A stretch of 13,827 nucleotides of DNA. Source: Rickettsiales bacterium. Lineage in GTDB: Bacteria; Pseudomonadota; Alphaproteobacteria; Rickettsiales; UBA1997. Where the stretch lies: the NCBI GenBank assembly GCA_947455365.1, contig CANGNU010000007.1:1-13827 (forward strand), written 5' to 3'. A model generated the notes under the pieces. That model ran no database searches. It was not told where the DNA came from and saw nothing but the letters and a program-made list of their open reading frames with translations. Numbering within the stretch: position 1 is the stretch's first letter; each line of letters begins with the position of its first letter. The position numbers and the translations under genes were made by a program. Shown piece after piece: positions 6,700-13,827 of the stretch.

Positions 6700-8208
6700 A
6701 TGACCGCTAAAACACTTTACGATAAAATTTGGGACAATCACTTAGTTGACGATGACGGCTCTTCCGCCTTACTCTATGTTGACCGCCAGCTAATTCACGA
6801 AGTAACTTCCCCCCAAGCATTTGAAGGCCTACGCATTACTGGCCGTAAGCCAAAAAACCCATCAGCACATTTAGCCGTTGCCGACCATAATGTTCCCACC
6901 ACTACAGCCGACAGAGGCCACGGCACTAGCGGCATTAAAGACGAAACCTCACGCATTCAAGTTGAAACGCTAGAAAAAAACTGCAAAGAATTTGGCATTC
7001 GCTATTTTGACCTTGACGACAAAAAGCAGGGAATCGTTCATATTGTAGGGCCCGAGCAGGGTTTAACCCATCCGGGAATGGTAATTGTTTGTGGCGATTC
7101 TCACACCTCAACCCACGGGGCCTTTGGCGCCTTGGCTTTTGGCATTGGCACATCTGAAGTTGAGCATGTTTTAGCGACACAAACCCTCATTCAAAAACGC
7201 GCCAAGAACATGCTGGTGCAGGTTGACGGGCAATTGGGTTTTGGCGTAACGGCAAAAGATATTATCTTGGCAATTATCGGAAAGCTTGGTACTGCTGGCG
7301 GCACGGGCTTCGTGATTGAATATGCTGGCGAGGCAATTCGCGCACTTTCGATGGAAGGTCGCATGACAATTTGCAATATGTCAATTGAGGCTGGAGCCAG
7401 AGCTGGCCTAATTGCACCCGATGAAACCACTTACGAATATTTGCGTGGAAAACCGCTTGCACCCAAGAGCAGCGCGACCTCTTTGCAAAATAGCGGCGCT
7501 TCTTTGCAAAACATCACTTCAACAAATTCTGCGGCAAGTCTTGCTAACACTGGCGCGGAAGATGATTTTTCACGAGCGGTAAAATATTGGAATTCGCTAA
7601 AATCTGACGCGGGCGCAAAATATGACGCAGTAATTACCCTAAACGCCGCAGAAATTGCGCCGCAAATCACTTGGGGCACTAGCCCTGAAGACGCTTTACC
7701 AATTACCGCAAATGTTCCTTTTCCACAAGATTTTCAAGACCAAGGCAAGCAAGATGCGGTAAAGCGTTCACTAGAATATATGGGGCTGACAAGTGGCGCG
7801 GCGCTTGAATCCATCGCTATCGACAAAGTTTTTATTGGCTCATGCACTAACGGCCGCATTGAAGATTTACGCGCTGCCGCGTCAGTTGCCAAGGGCAGAA
7901 AAGTTGCCGCCAATGTTAAGCTGGCTATGGTGGTACCGGGTTCGGGCCTTGTGAAAGAGCAGGCAGAATTAGAAGGTTTGGATAAAATTTTTACCGCCGC
8001 AGGCTTTGAATGGCGAGCTCCGGGTTGCTCAATGTGTCTTGCTATGAACGCTGACAAGCTTGAAAATGGCGAGCGCTGCGCCTCAACTTCTAATCGCAAT
8101 TTTGAAGGAAGGCAGGGCAGGGGCGGTCGCACGCATTTGGTTAGCCCAGCAATGGCGGTGGCCGCAGCGGTTACTGGCCATTTAACCGATGTACGAAAAT
8201 TGGTTTAA
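6700..8208 (+). CDS. leuC: 3-isopropylmalate dehydratase large subunit
   Basis: LeuC with LeuD isomerises 2-isopropylmalate to 3-isopropylmalate in leucine synthesis, using a [4Fe-4S] cluster. From this start the protein is 502 aa. Family landmarks are [15 protein letters not shown] at the N-terminus, the [28 protein letters not shown] block (131-157), and the cluster cysteines Cys382 (GSCTNGR), Cys443 and Cys446 (PGCSMC). I chose ATG 6700 because the alignable protein begins there; the in-frame ATG at 6670 adds ten unrelated residues and lies in the palindrome arm. Usual length is about 465-475 aa; the excess is a Ser/Asn/Ala-rich insertion at about 257-289. leuD does not follow. The stop codon directly abuts the MFS gene start, so the two are probably one transcript. 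Confidence 0.95.
   Translation: MTAKTLYDKIWDNHLVDDDGSSALLYVDRQLIHEVTSPQAFEGLRITGRKPKNPSAHLAVADHNVPTTTADRGHGTSGIKDETSRIQVETLEKNCKEFGIRYFDLDDKKQGIVHIVGPEQGLTHPGMVIVCGDSHTSTHGAFGALAFGIGTSEVEHVLATQTLIQKRAKNMLVQVDGQLGFGVTAKDIILAIIGKLGTAGGTGFVIEYAGEAIRALSMEGRMTICNMSIEAGARAGLIAPDETTYEYLRGKPLAPKSSATSLQNSGASLQNITSTNSAASLANTGAEDDFSRAVKYWNSLKSDAGAKYDAVITLNAAEIAPQITWGTSPEDALPITANVPFPQDFQDQGKQDAVKRSLEYMGLTSGAALESIAIDKVFIGSCTNGRIEDLRAAASVAKGRKVAANVKLAMVVPGSGLVKEQAELEGLDKIFTAAGFEWRAPGCSMCLAMNADKLENGERCASTSNRNFEGRQGRGGRTHLVSPAMAVAAAVTGHLTDVRKLV
7468..7566 (+). repeat. In-frame low-complexity insertion in leuC with 21-nt tandem repeats
   Basis: Between the conserved RGKPLAPK and [11 protein letters not shown] segments, where LeuC normally has only a few residues, about 33 Ser/Asn/Ala/Thr-rich residues are inserted. 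Two adjacent 21-nt units (7471-7491 and 7492-7512) encode SATSLQN and SGASLQN, sharing CTTTGCAAAA; a weaker related unit (ASLANTG) follows. The pattern suggests slippage expansion in a surface loop. Confidence 0.65.
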
Positions 8209-9522
8209 ATGTCCGATTTGCACTCAAACGAAACCAGAATTACCCGAAATTACGACATTATTGCCTCGGGCTTTTCCATGGCCAACCCTACAGCACCAAG
8301 CGAAGATGATGATAAAAAATTCTGCTGGAGCATGTCTTTTGTTAAAGACATTGCCGCACTTTTTTCATCAATTACACTTTCCGCAATTGGCTATGGAATG
8401 TTGGTAGCATTGATTGCGTTCAAGGTTGAAAAACATATTAAAAGCGAAATTCTCATCTCAATTTCTTCAGCAATGCAAATTGCCGCAGGAGTATTTTTTG
8501 CCAGATTTCTGCCGCCACTTGCGCGAAAAATTGGCATGATTAGCAGTTTGTACTTAGCTAGCGCCATTTCAGCTGTAAGCGCCATCATACTTTATCGCTA
8601 CATCAATTATCCGCTATGGATTACGGCAATTTTTTTTCTTGGCACTTCATTATTCATTTGCGGAGTAACGCGCCAAACGCTAATGATTGACATGGCACCG
8701 CCCCACATGAAAGCAATGATGATTTCGATTGGTGGCATGTTAGTGGCAATTGGCAATAGTTTTGGGCCAGCCTTACTTAACCTGCTTGACACCAAAGAAA
8801 GCTTCGCCTCTTATGCTATTGCTGCCGCAGCCTATTTGCTTTCAATGCTGCCACTCTCGCGCCTTAAAAAAACTGAAGTAGCCGTTAAAGAAGAAAAGCG
8901 CATCAGTGTTTGGCGTTACATTCAGGCCTCGCCAAAAATTATGTTTGCAGGTTTTTGCGTTAATTACGCCGTCTCTTCTGCCAGCGCCTTTCTAATCATT
9001 TACGGGCTAAAAATTGGCATGTCACAAAGCGAATCTTCTTTGCTTTATTCAGTATTGCTTTTTGGCACAATTTTTTCAATTCCGCTGGGATATTTAACCG
9101 ACCTTGTCAATCGCCGCTTCCTTATGATTACTAGCACGGCGCTATCTTTAACCTGCGTAATTTTGCTTTATTTTAATCAAAATCATCATCAAATTTATTT
9201 ACTACTTTTTCTAACTTTTGGCTGCATGGTTGGCATTAAATTACCCGCAATTGTTTTGATTAACGAAAAATATAAACCGACGCAGCGCTTAGCGGTAAAT
9301 GCGGCTTTTGCAAAATTTAGTTTGATGGGAAATATTGTTGGAATTTTTTCTACTGGTGCTATAATGCGTGCTTACGGCGCCAAGGGTTTGTGGCTTTCTT
9401 TGTCATTTATTTTGTCGTTTTATTTAGTTTTTTGTTCGGTGAATTACATAATAAAAGCTTGGCGCGGTGAGCTGAATTTTCGTAAGTTTTCGCTGGGCGA
9501 TGAATCAAAAATGGAAGGGTGA
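8209..9522 (+). CDS. Major facilitator superfamily transporter
   Basis: A 437-aa integral membrane protein with about 12 hydrophobic segments in two sets. The first set runs from about 46 to 216. A charged central loop (about 217-240, KKTEVAVKEEKR) follows, and the second set runs from about 244 to 416. The loop in the second half carries the MFS motif-A-like GYLTDLVNRR (294-303). A ~40-residue polar N-terminal tail precedes the first helix; the ATG at 8278 (Met24) is an alternative start. ATG 8209 directly follows the leuC stop, which implies translational coupling. The substrate cannot be told from sequence; general drug or metabolite efflux is the usual default for such proteins, and the link with leuC is positional only. 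Confidence 0.88.
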   Translation: MSDLHSNETRITRNYDIIASGFSMANPTAPSEDDDKKFCWSMSFVKDIAALFSSITLSAIGYGMLVALIAFKVEKHIKSEILISISSAMQIAAGVFFARFLPPLARKIGMISSLYLASAISAVSAIILYRYINYPLWITAIFFLGTSLFICGVTRQTLMIDMAPPHMKAMMISIGGMLVAIGNSFGPALLNLLDTKESFASYAIAAAAYLLSMLPLSRLKKTEVAVKEEKRISVWRYIQASPKIMFAGFCVNYAVSSASAFLIIYGLKIGMSQSESSLLYSVLLFGTIFSIPLGYLTDLVNRRFLMITSTALSLTCVILLYFNQNHHQIYLLLFLTFGCMVGIKLPAIVLINEKYKPTQRLAVNAAFAKFSLMGNIVGIFSTGAIMRAYGAKGLWLSLSFILSFYLVFCSVNYIIKAWRGELNFRKFSLGDESKMEG

Positions 9523-9612
9523 TTGCCTTTTACTCTACAGCCACTTCAGCTCTTGCACGCGATGCCATTTTGTTTTAATTTTACACAAACTTTCTAATTA
9601 AATTTTAAAAAC

Positions 9613-10680
9613 ATGAACGAGAAAAAAAACTGTCCACTTAAATGCGGGATAAAAAAAATTTTATTTTTCTGGAAGTGCTCACAGCCAGTGGTGGCGCATG
9701 TTGCGCTTAATGGCGTAATTGGTAAAGATGGCAAATTAAGCTCGGGGCTAAATATTGAAAATGTTTTTCCATTGCTGGAAAAAGCCTTTGCAACTAGTGG
9801 TGTTAAGGCGGTGGCACTTACCATAAATTCACCCGGAGGGTCGCCGGTGCAGTCAGAACTTATCTTTAACGCCATTCGCGAATTTTCTGCCGAGAAAAAA
9901 ATTCCCGTTTACACTTTTGCCCGCGATGTCGCCGCAGCAGGCGGATATTGGCTTCTTTTAAGCGGCGATGAAATTTACGCGCACCAAGCCTCAATTATTG
10001 GCAGCATTGGCGTAATTTTTTCGGGCTTTGGATTTGTCGACGCCATCAAGAAACTGGGGGTTGAACGGCGCATTTACACCGAAGGAAAAAACAAAGCAAT
10101 TCTTGACCCTTTTATGCCCGAAGAAGCAGAAAATATTGTCATTTTAAAAGAAGCACAGCGCGATATTTTTGAAGGCTTCAAAGAGCTAGTGCTGACGCGG
10201 CGCGCGGGCAAGCTGAAAGATGCTGCAGGGAAAATAATTTGCTGCTGCGCTGAAAATAATTGCAAATGCGGTGCAAATTGCGAATGCCTTGGCAATAGTT
10301 GTAAATGCAACAATAAACAGAGCGAGTCACTCAATAATAATTGCAGCAGCATTCTACAAGCAGACAGCTCTAGCATTTTTGGCAATAAAAAAACTTGCGG
10401 CGATGGCGATAAAAACTTCCTCACTGACAAAATTTTCACCGGCGCATTTTGGTCAGGCCGCAAGGCTGTAGCGCTGGGCCTAGTTGACGAAATTGCCGAT
10501 ATGCGCAGCAAAATGCGTGAAAAATTTGGCGCGAAAGTGAAGATTGAAAATATTGCAATTAAGAAGGGTTTTATAAAATCATTTTTTTCTGAAAAAAGCG
10601 GTTTTGCAATGGGGCAGGTGGCAGGTGAAATTGTTGATAAAATTGAGGAAAAAGCTAGTTTTGGTCGGTTTGGGTTGTAA
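9613..10680 (+). CDS. S49 family peptidase homologue (SppA/SohB-like) with Cys-rich insertion and altered nucleophile site
   Basis: A 355-aa homologue of the short alphaproteobacterial SppA-like serine peptidases, which use a Ser/Lys dyad to degrade cleaved signal peptides or membrane proteins. Conserved parts: INSPGGSPVQSELI (71-84), DVAAAGGYW (105-113), SIIGSIGVIFSGFGF (127-141), EGKNKAILDPF (157-167, with the presumed dyad Lys161), FTGAFWSGRKAVALGLVDEIAD (275-296). The family has AASGGY where this protein has AAAGGY: the nucleophile Ser is Ala109 (codon GCA at 9937-9939), so classical peptidase activity is doubtful. Residues 204-272 are an insertion with 11 Cys that separates KLKD from IFTG. 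Three more Cys (7, 11, 22) lie in the N-terminus; no clear signal peptide or membrane helix is seen. The family is usually about 280-300 aa. No Shine-Dalgarno site is visible. Confidence 0.88.
   Translation: MNEKKNCPLKCGIKKILFFWKCSQPVVAHVALNGVIGKDGKLSSGLNIENVFPLLEKAFATSGVKAVALTINSPGGSPVQSELIFNAIREFSAEKKIPVYTFARDVAAAGGYWLLLSGDEIYAHQASIIGSIGVIFSGFGFVDAIKKLGVERRIYTEGKNKAILDPFMPEEAENIVILKEAQRDIFEGFKELVLTRRAGKLKDAAGKIICCCAENNCKCGANCECLGNSCKCNNKQSESLNNNCSSILQADSSSIFGNKKTCGDGDKNFLTDKIFTGAFWSGRKAVALGLVDEIADMRSKMREKFGAKVKIENIAIKKGFIKSFFSEKSGFAMGQVAGEIVDKIEEKASFGRFGL
10222..10428 (+). repeat. In-frame Cys-rich (metallothionein-like) insertion in the S49 peptidase gene
   Basis: About 69 residues lie between two conserved blocks that are nearly adjacent in relatives. 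They include Cys210-212, 217, 219, 223, 225, 230, 232, 244 and 262, with tandem CKCGAN / CECLGN / CKCN units. At the DNA level the motif TTGYRAATGC recurs about every 18-21 nt (10259-10308), as expected for slippage expansion. CxC pairs at this density resemble metallothioneins; metal binding is an inference. Confidence 0.65.
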
Positions 10681-10696
10681 GAATATATGCTACCAG

Positions 10697-10713
10697 CCCT
10701 TTATTTTCAAGGG
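10697..10713 (+). terminator. Weak hairpin after the S49 peptidase gene
   Basis: CCCTT (10697-10701) can pair with AAGGG (10709-10713) around a 7-nt loop, followed by ATTTTGG. The stem is short and the T-run is broken, so this is at best a weak intrinsic terminator 16 bp past the stop. Confidence 0.25.
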
Positions 10714-10749
10714 ATTTTGGCATTTTACTGATAGGTATAACATAAGAAT

Positions 10750-10773
10750 AGTATAGGTTAGCACTATACCTAT
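10750..10773. promoter_or_regulatory. Operator-like palindromic repeat 1 upstream of fic
   Basis: A 24-bp sequence repeated exactly at 10807-10830. Each copy holds ATAGGT and ACCTAT in inverted orientation around 9 bp. This copy ends exactly at the first base of the -35 box (10773-10778). A further half-site ATAGGTATA lies at 10731-10739. The layout is typical of repressor sites. Confidence 0.6.
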
Positions 10774-10800
10774 TGACTATAAAAACTACAAGTATATTAT
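10773..10800 (+). promoter_or_regulatory. Sigma70-type promoter of the fic gene
   Basis: TTGACT (10773-10778) and TATTAT (10795-10800) lie 16 bp apart, each one base from consensus. The predicted start point falls near 10807, at the edge of the second palindromic repeat, leaving a leader of about 95 nt before the fic ATG. The promoter is thus bracketed by two identical operator-like sites. Confidence 0.55.
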
Positions 10801-10806
10801 TGGTAA

Positions 10807-10830
10807 AGTATAGGTTAGCACTATACCTAT
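10807..10830. promoter_or_regulatory. Operator-like palindromic repeat 2 upstream of fic
   Basis: An exact 24-bp copy of 10750-10773, 57 bp downstream start to start. Here the inverted halves extend to TATAGGT and ACCTATA. It overlaps the predicted transcription start. A related half-site TATACCT occurs at about 10864-10870. Confidence 0.6.
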
Positions 10831-10902
10831 ACTATTTTATATAAGTATAGTAATCTAATATATTATACCTGTATCCAACAACCTCAAAACACCAAATAAC
10901 TT

Positions 10903-12315
10903 ATGGAAAAATTATATAAAATTGAAAAACCCGACCTTAGTAACTACCACACCCATCTTGATGATTTCTATCTAGACGCACTCTATCAAAATGAAGGTGG
11001 TAATGTATTGCTAGATAATTTTTTAGACACACTAACCGAAGCTCGTAAAAAAACCGAAAACCCTGAATATCTTAACTGGAAAGACATTAAATATAAAAGC
11101 TGGGTTCCTGAGTTTAAAGAGCCAAAAAAAGATAATGCCAAAACCTTCTGGAGCTATATAAAAGCTTATCGCAAAGACAAGGCCTGTCACACTGTAATTC
11201 GCGATGAAAACGGTAAATATTTCACATGGACAAAACTTTCTCGCCACGAAAAAATGGCGCATGAAATTGACATGGATATGACAAAATATCTGCTCGATTT
11301 TCCAAAAATTCTTGAAACAAATCATCAAGAATTTCAGCGCAAAAGTTTAATTGAAGAGGCCATTGCATCATCGCAACTAGAGGGCGCGCACACTACAAGA
11401 AAAGCTGCGAAGCAAATGATTGAAGAAAAAAGAGAGCCGCGCAACGCTGATGAGAGAATGATTCTCAACAATTTTATCACCATGGAGGCAATTCAAAAAA
11501 AATACAAAAATAAAAAATTAACCATAAAAAGTTTGCTGGAATTGCATAAAATGTTAACCATTGGCGCAAAAAATTTAGATGAATCTGAGCAAGGAAATTT
11601 TCGCAGCAGCAGCGATAAAATTGTTATTGCAAAAGGCGATGACCCTACAGTCATAAGCTATATCACACCATCAATTGATTTTGTAAAAACAGAAATTCAG
11701 CGCCTAATTGATTTTGCCAATGACGAACTTGGCGAAGATTTTATTCACCCAGTCACCAAAGCAATTATGTTGCATTTTTGGATTGGCCTATTACACCCAT
11801 TTGTTGATGGCAACGGGCGCTTGGCTCGCGGGCTTTTTTATTGGTACTTATTGCGTCAAGGTGGCAACTATTGGGCTTTTGCATTATTGTCAATATCAAT
11901 TGCCATTAAAGCCGCGCCAGCACAGTATAGCGAGGCCTATATTTTTAGCGAACAAGATGATAATGATTTAACTTATTTTGTTGATTATAATTTTAGAAAA
12001 ATTGCCCAAGCTGCAGAAAATTTTAAAAAATATGTTAGCAATAAATTGCGCGAAGCTAGAGAGGCGGAAGAAATAATGTCGAAGCATCACAACTTAACTC
12101 AACGACAAATAAAAATTCTTTCTTTGCTGCGAGAAAATCCACATAAATTACTAAATGTAAGTTTATGCGTTAAAATTTACGAGGTTACCAAAGCTACAGC
12201 CATCAAGGATTTAAAGCAATTGCTTCATCTTGGTTTTGTTAAAACAGAACGGCGCGGCAAAAATGTTTATTATCGCCCGACCAACAAAATTGCAGCGGTT
12301 TTTAATGGTGATTAG
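10903..12315 (+). CDS. Fic family protein, autoinhibited class, with C-terminal winged helix
   Basis: A 470-aa Fic-domain protein. The catalytic loop HPFVDGNGRLAR (298-309) is the complete HPFx[D/E]GNGRxxR motif of enzymes that transfer AMP from ATP to hydroxyl side chains of proteins. The N-terminal helix carries SSQLEG (156-161), fitting the [S/T]xxxE[G/N] inhibitory motif that blocks ATP positioning; with the motif upstream of the Fic core this is class II. About 398-460 resembles a winged helix-turn-helix (NLTQRQIKILSLL and TKATAIKDLKQLLHLGFVKTER), suggesting DNA binding. No signal peptide is present. Codon use is close to that of the housekeeping genes. No separate antitoxin gene is nearby, consistent with built-in inhibition. 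Paired palindromes around its promoter suggest autoregulation. The modified target is unknown. Confidence 0.93.
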   Translation: MEKLYKIEKPDLSNYHTHLDDFYLDALYQNEGGNVLLDNFLDTLTEARKKTENPEYLNWKDIKYKSWVPEFKEPKKDNAKTFWSYIKAYRKDKACHTVIRDENGKYFTWTKLSRHEKMAHEIDMDMTKYLLDFPKILETNHQEFQRKSLIEEAIASSQLEGAHTTRKAAKQMIEEKREPRNADERMILNNFITMEAIQKKYKNKKLTIKSLLELHKMLTIGAKNLDESEQGNFRSSSDKIVIAKGDDPTVISYITPSIDFVKTEIQRLIDFANDELGEDFIHPVTKAIMLHFWIGLLHPFVDGNGRLARGLFYWYLLRQGGNYWAFALLSISIAIKAAPAQYSEAYIFSEQDDNDLTYFVDYNFRKIAQAAENFKKYVSNKLREAREAEEIMSKHHNLTQRQIKILSLLRENPHKLLNVSLCVKIYEVTKATAIKDLKQLLHLGFVKTERRGKNVYYRPTNKIAAVFNGD

Positions 12316-12363
12316 GGGGAATTTTATTTCTTGAAAGCTTGCAAATGTTTGCTATTCTTGATA

Positions 12364-12471
12364 GGAATTATAACTTGCCCATTAATAATTACTCATACAA
12401 AACTTGTCATTTTCGCGCAAGTGGGAATTTAATTTTTGGTTGTAAATGGGAAATGGAATTATAACTTGCCC
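12364..12471. repeat. MITE-like dispersed repeat, copy 2, flanked by 17-bp direct repeats
   Basis: Positions 12380-12455 align with copy 1 (175-249), keeping CATACAAA, TTGTCAT, TCGCGCAAG and AAATGGGAAATG; the central hairpin has decayed. GGAATTATAACTTGCCC occurs at 12364-12380 and again at 12455-12471, immediately flanking the element. These could be an unusually long target duplication or a local duplication. The element fills most of the 193-bp fic-glyA spacer. No promoter for glyA could be supported with confidence. Confidence 0.55.
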
Positions 12472-12508
12472 GCGTTTTATTTGCGGCATTCAATTTTAAA
12501 TTATTTTT

Positions 12509-13777
12509 ATGACATTCTTCACTTCAAACCTTCGCGATGCAGACGCCGCAATAGCCGCCGCCATTGCCAAAGAACTTGACCGCCAAAAATATCAAATTGA
12601 ATTAATCGCTTCAGAAAATATTGTCAGCCACGCGGTGCTAGAGGCGCAAGGCTCGGTGTTTACTAATAAATATGCAGAAGGTTATCCCGCTAAACGCTAT
12701 TACGGTGGCTGTGAATTTGCCGACGAGGTTGAATCACTAGCAATTTCGCGCCTTTGCGAAATTTTTGGTGCCAAATTTGCCAATGTACAACCGCATTCTG
12801 GCGCGTCAGCTAACTTGGCGGTTTACACAGCTTTTTTACAACCCGGAGACACTATTTTAGGCATGTCATTAGCAGCAGGCGGGCACTTGACGCACGGCGC
12901 GCAACGGACAATTTCTGGCATGTGGTTTAAGTCGGTACAATATGGCATTCGACTAGATGACGGGCTGATTGACTATGAACAAATGGAGGCTTTGGCGCGC
13001 GAACATAAGCCAAAAATTATTGTGGCGGGAATTTCTTCATATCCTCGCGTGGTAGACTGGGCGCGCTTCCGAAAGGTTGCCGATGAAATTGGTGCATTGC
13101 TAATGGTAGACATGGCACATGTCGCGGGGCTAGTAGCGGCGGGCATTTATCCATCTCCAGTTGGTGTGGCACATGTGGTTACTTCAACTACTCACAAGAC
13201 GCTGCGAGGCCCACGGGGCGGGGTTATTCTAACCAATGATGAAGAACTTGCGAAGAAAATAAACTCGGCAGTTTTTCCCGGATTACAAGGCGGGCCCTTG
13301 ATGCATGTGATTGCAGCCAAAGCTGTTGCTTTTGGCGAAGTGCTGCATCCTTCGTTCAAAACTTACGCCAAGCAAGTGGTAGCCAATGCGCAAGCCCTTG
13401 CTGCGGTGCTGATGAAACGCGGGCTTAAAATTACCACTGGCGGCACCGATTGTCATTTGATGGTAGTTGACCTTACTCCACTTGAAACCCTTACTGGTAA
13501 AGAGGCTGAGCGCGTTCTTGAGCATGCTGGATTAACCTGCAACAAAAATGCCATTCCTAACGACCCGCGCAGCCCATTTGTTACTTCAGGCTTACGCTTT
13601 GGCACGCCAGCTGGCACTACGCGTGGCTTTGGTGTTGCAGAATTTTCTGAAATTGGTGAATTAATTTGCGATGTTTTGGAAGGGTTTGTGAAAAATGGTG
13701 AAGAGGGGAATAAGGCGGTTGTAGAGCGGGTGAAGGGTCGGGTGACTGAGCTTTGCAAAGCTTTTCCAATTTACTAA
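12509..13777 (+). CDS. glyA: Serine hydroxymethyltransferase
   Basis: GlyA (422 aa) is a pyridoxal-phosphate enzyme that interconverts serine plus tetrahydrofolate with glycine plus 5,10-methylene-tetrahydrofolate in the cytoplasm, feeding one-carbon metabolism. Visible landmarks: [10 protein letters not shown] (31-40), [19 protein letters not shown] (52-70), [13 protein letters not shown] (94-106), [12 protein letters not shown] (201-212), and the PLP-binding lysine Lys230 in [14 protein letters not shown]. The C-terminal part has [11 protein letters not shown] (about 313-323) and the [17 protein letters not shown] segment. Length is normal for bacterial GlyA. The start fits the family; the leader is A/T-rich and lacks a Shine-Dalgarno site. 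It is 193 bp from fic and probably has its own transcript. Confidence 0.97.
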   Translation: MTFFTSNLRDADAAIAAAIAKELDRQKYQIELIASENIVSHAVLEAQGSVFTNKYAEGYPAKRYYGGCEFADEVESLAISRLCEIFGAKFANVQPHSGASANLAVYTAFLQPGDTILGMSLAAGGHLTHGAQRTISGMWFKSVQYGIRLDDGLIDYEQMEALAREHKPKIIVAGISSYPRVVDWARFRKVADEIGALLMVDMAHVAGLVAAGIYPSPVGVAHVVTSTTHKTLRGPRGGVILTNDEELAKKINSAVFPGLQGGPLMHVIAAKAVAFGEVLHPSFKTYAKQVVANAQALAAVLMKRGLKITTGGTDCHLMVVDLTPLETLTGKEAERVLEHAGLTCNKNAIPNDPRSPFVTSGLRFGTPAGTTRGFGVAEFSEIGELICDVLEGFVKNGEEGNKAVVERVKGRVTELCKAFPIY

Positions 13778-13827
13778 CTAAACAAATTTAAGATTAGATA
13801 AAATCTTTCTCAAAAAAATTAATTACC

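Noticed and set aside
10222..10428. The Cys-rich segment as a frameshift artefact
   Set aside because: Conserved family blocks continue in the same frame on both sides, so a simple frameshift cannot explain it.
10074..10511. A 145-codon open frame on the minus strand within the peptidase gene
   Set aside because: It is antisense to conserved S49 sequence, Leu/Ser-rich as antisense frames often are, with no recognisable domain.
3520..12315. ATPase plus Fic protein as one defence island
   Set aside because: They lie over 6 kb apart with gatB, leuC, a transporter and a peptidase between them, and differ in codon use.
13790..13807. AAGATT/AATCTT hairpin after glyA as a terminator
   Set aside because: Six mostly A-T pairs with no proper T-run; too weak to call.

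Overview
The window looks like chromosomal DNA from a moderately AT-rich alphaproteobacterium. The GyrA core and its long C-terminal insertion are of alphaproteobacterial type, and the S49 peptidase closely resembles the short SppA-like proteins of that class. A leucine-biosynthesis gene (leuC) and the start of dapB argue against a strongly reduced obligate intracellular genome. No RNA genes, CRISPR arrays or intact transposase genes were seen.

Layout: a dapB start on the minus strand at the left edge (1-49); a 623-bp divergent spacer holding a MITE-like repeat, a fold-back repeat (copy A) and a possible gyrA promoter; gyrA (673-3483); a standalone AAA+/STAND-like ATPase of foreign-looking codon use (3520-4701); gatB (4706-6190); a 509-bp spacer almost filled by two large fold-back palindromes (copies B and C); leuC (6700-8208) directly abutting an MFS transporter (8209-9522); an S49 peptidase homologue (9613-10680); a spacer with paired palindromic operator-like repeats around a good promoter; a Fic protein (10903-12315); a second MITE-like repeat; and glyA (12509-13777). 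All genes after dapB are on the plus strand.

The genes are mostly unrelated housekeeping functions: DNA topology, tRNA-dependent amidation, leucine synthesis and one-carbon metabolism. Two probably accessory genes, the ATPase and the Fic protein, sit among them.

The most unusual content is not a gene. Three copies of a ~68-nt structured core (361-428, 6247-6313 on the minus strand, 6531-6599) share a fold with compensatory base changes. Each copy is enclosed by long inverted arms unique to its locus (22, 61 and 83 nt), as if the element duplicates its own flank in inverted orientation.

Two housekeeping-type proteins carry in-frame low-complexity insertions: a Ser/Asn/Ala-rich one in LeuC and a metallothionein-like Cys-rich one in the S49 peptidase. 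The peptidase also has Ala where the family has its catalytic Ser.
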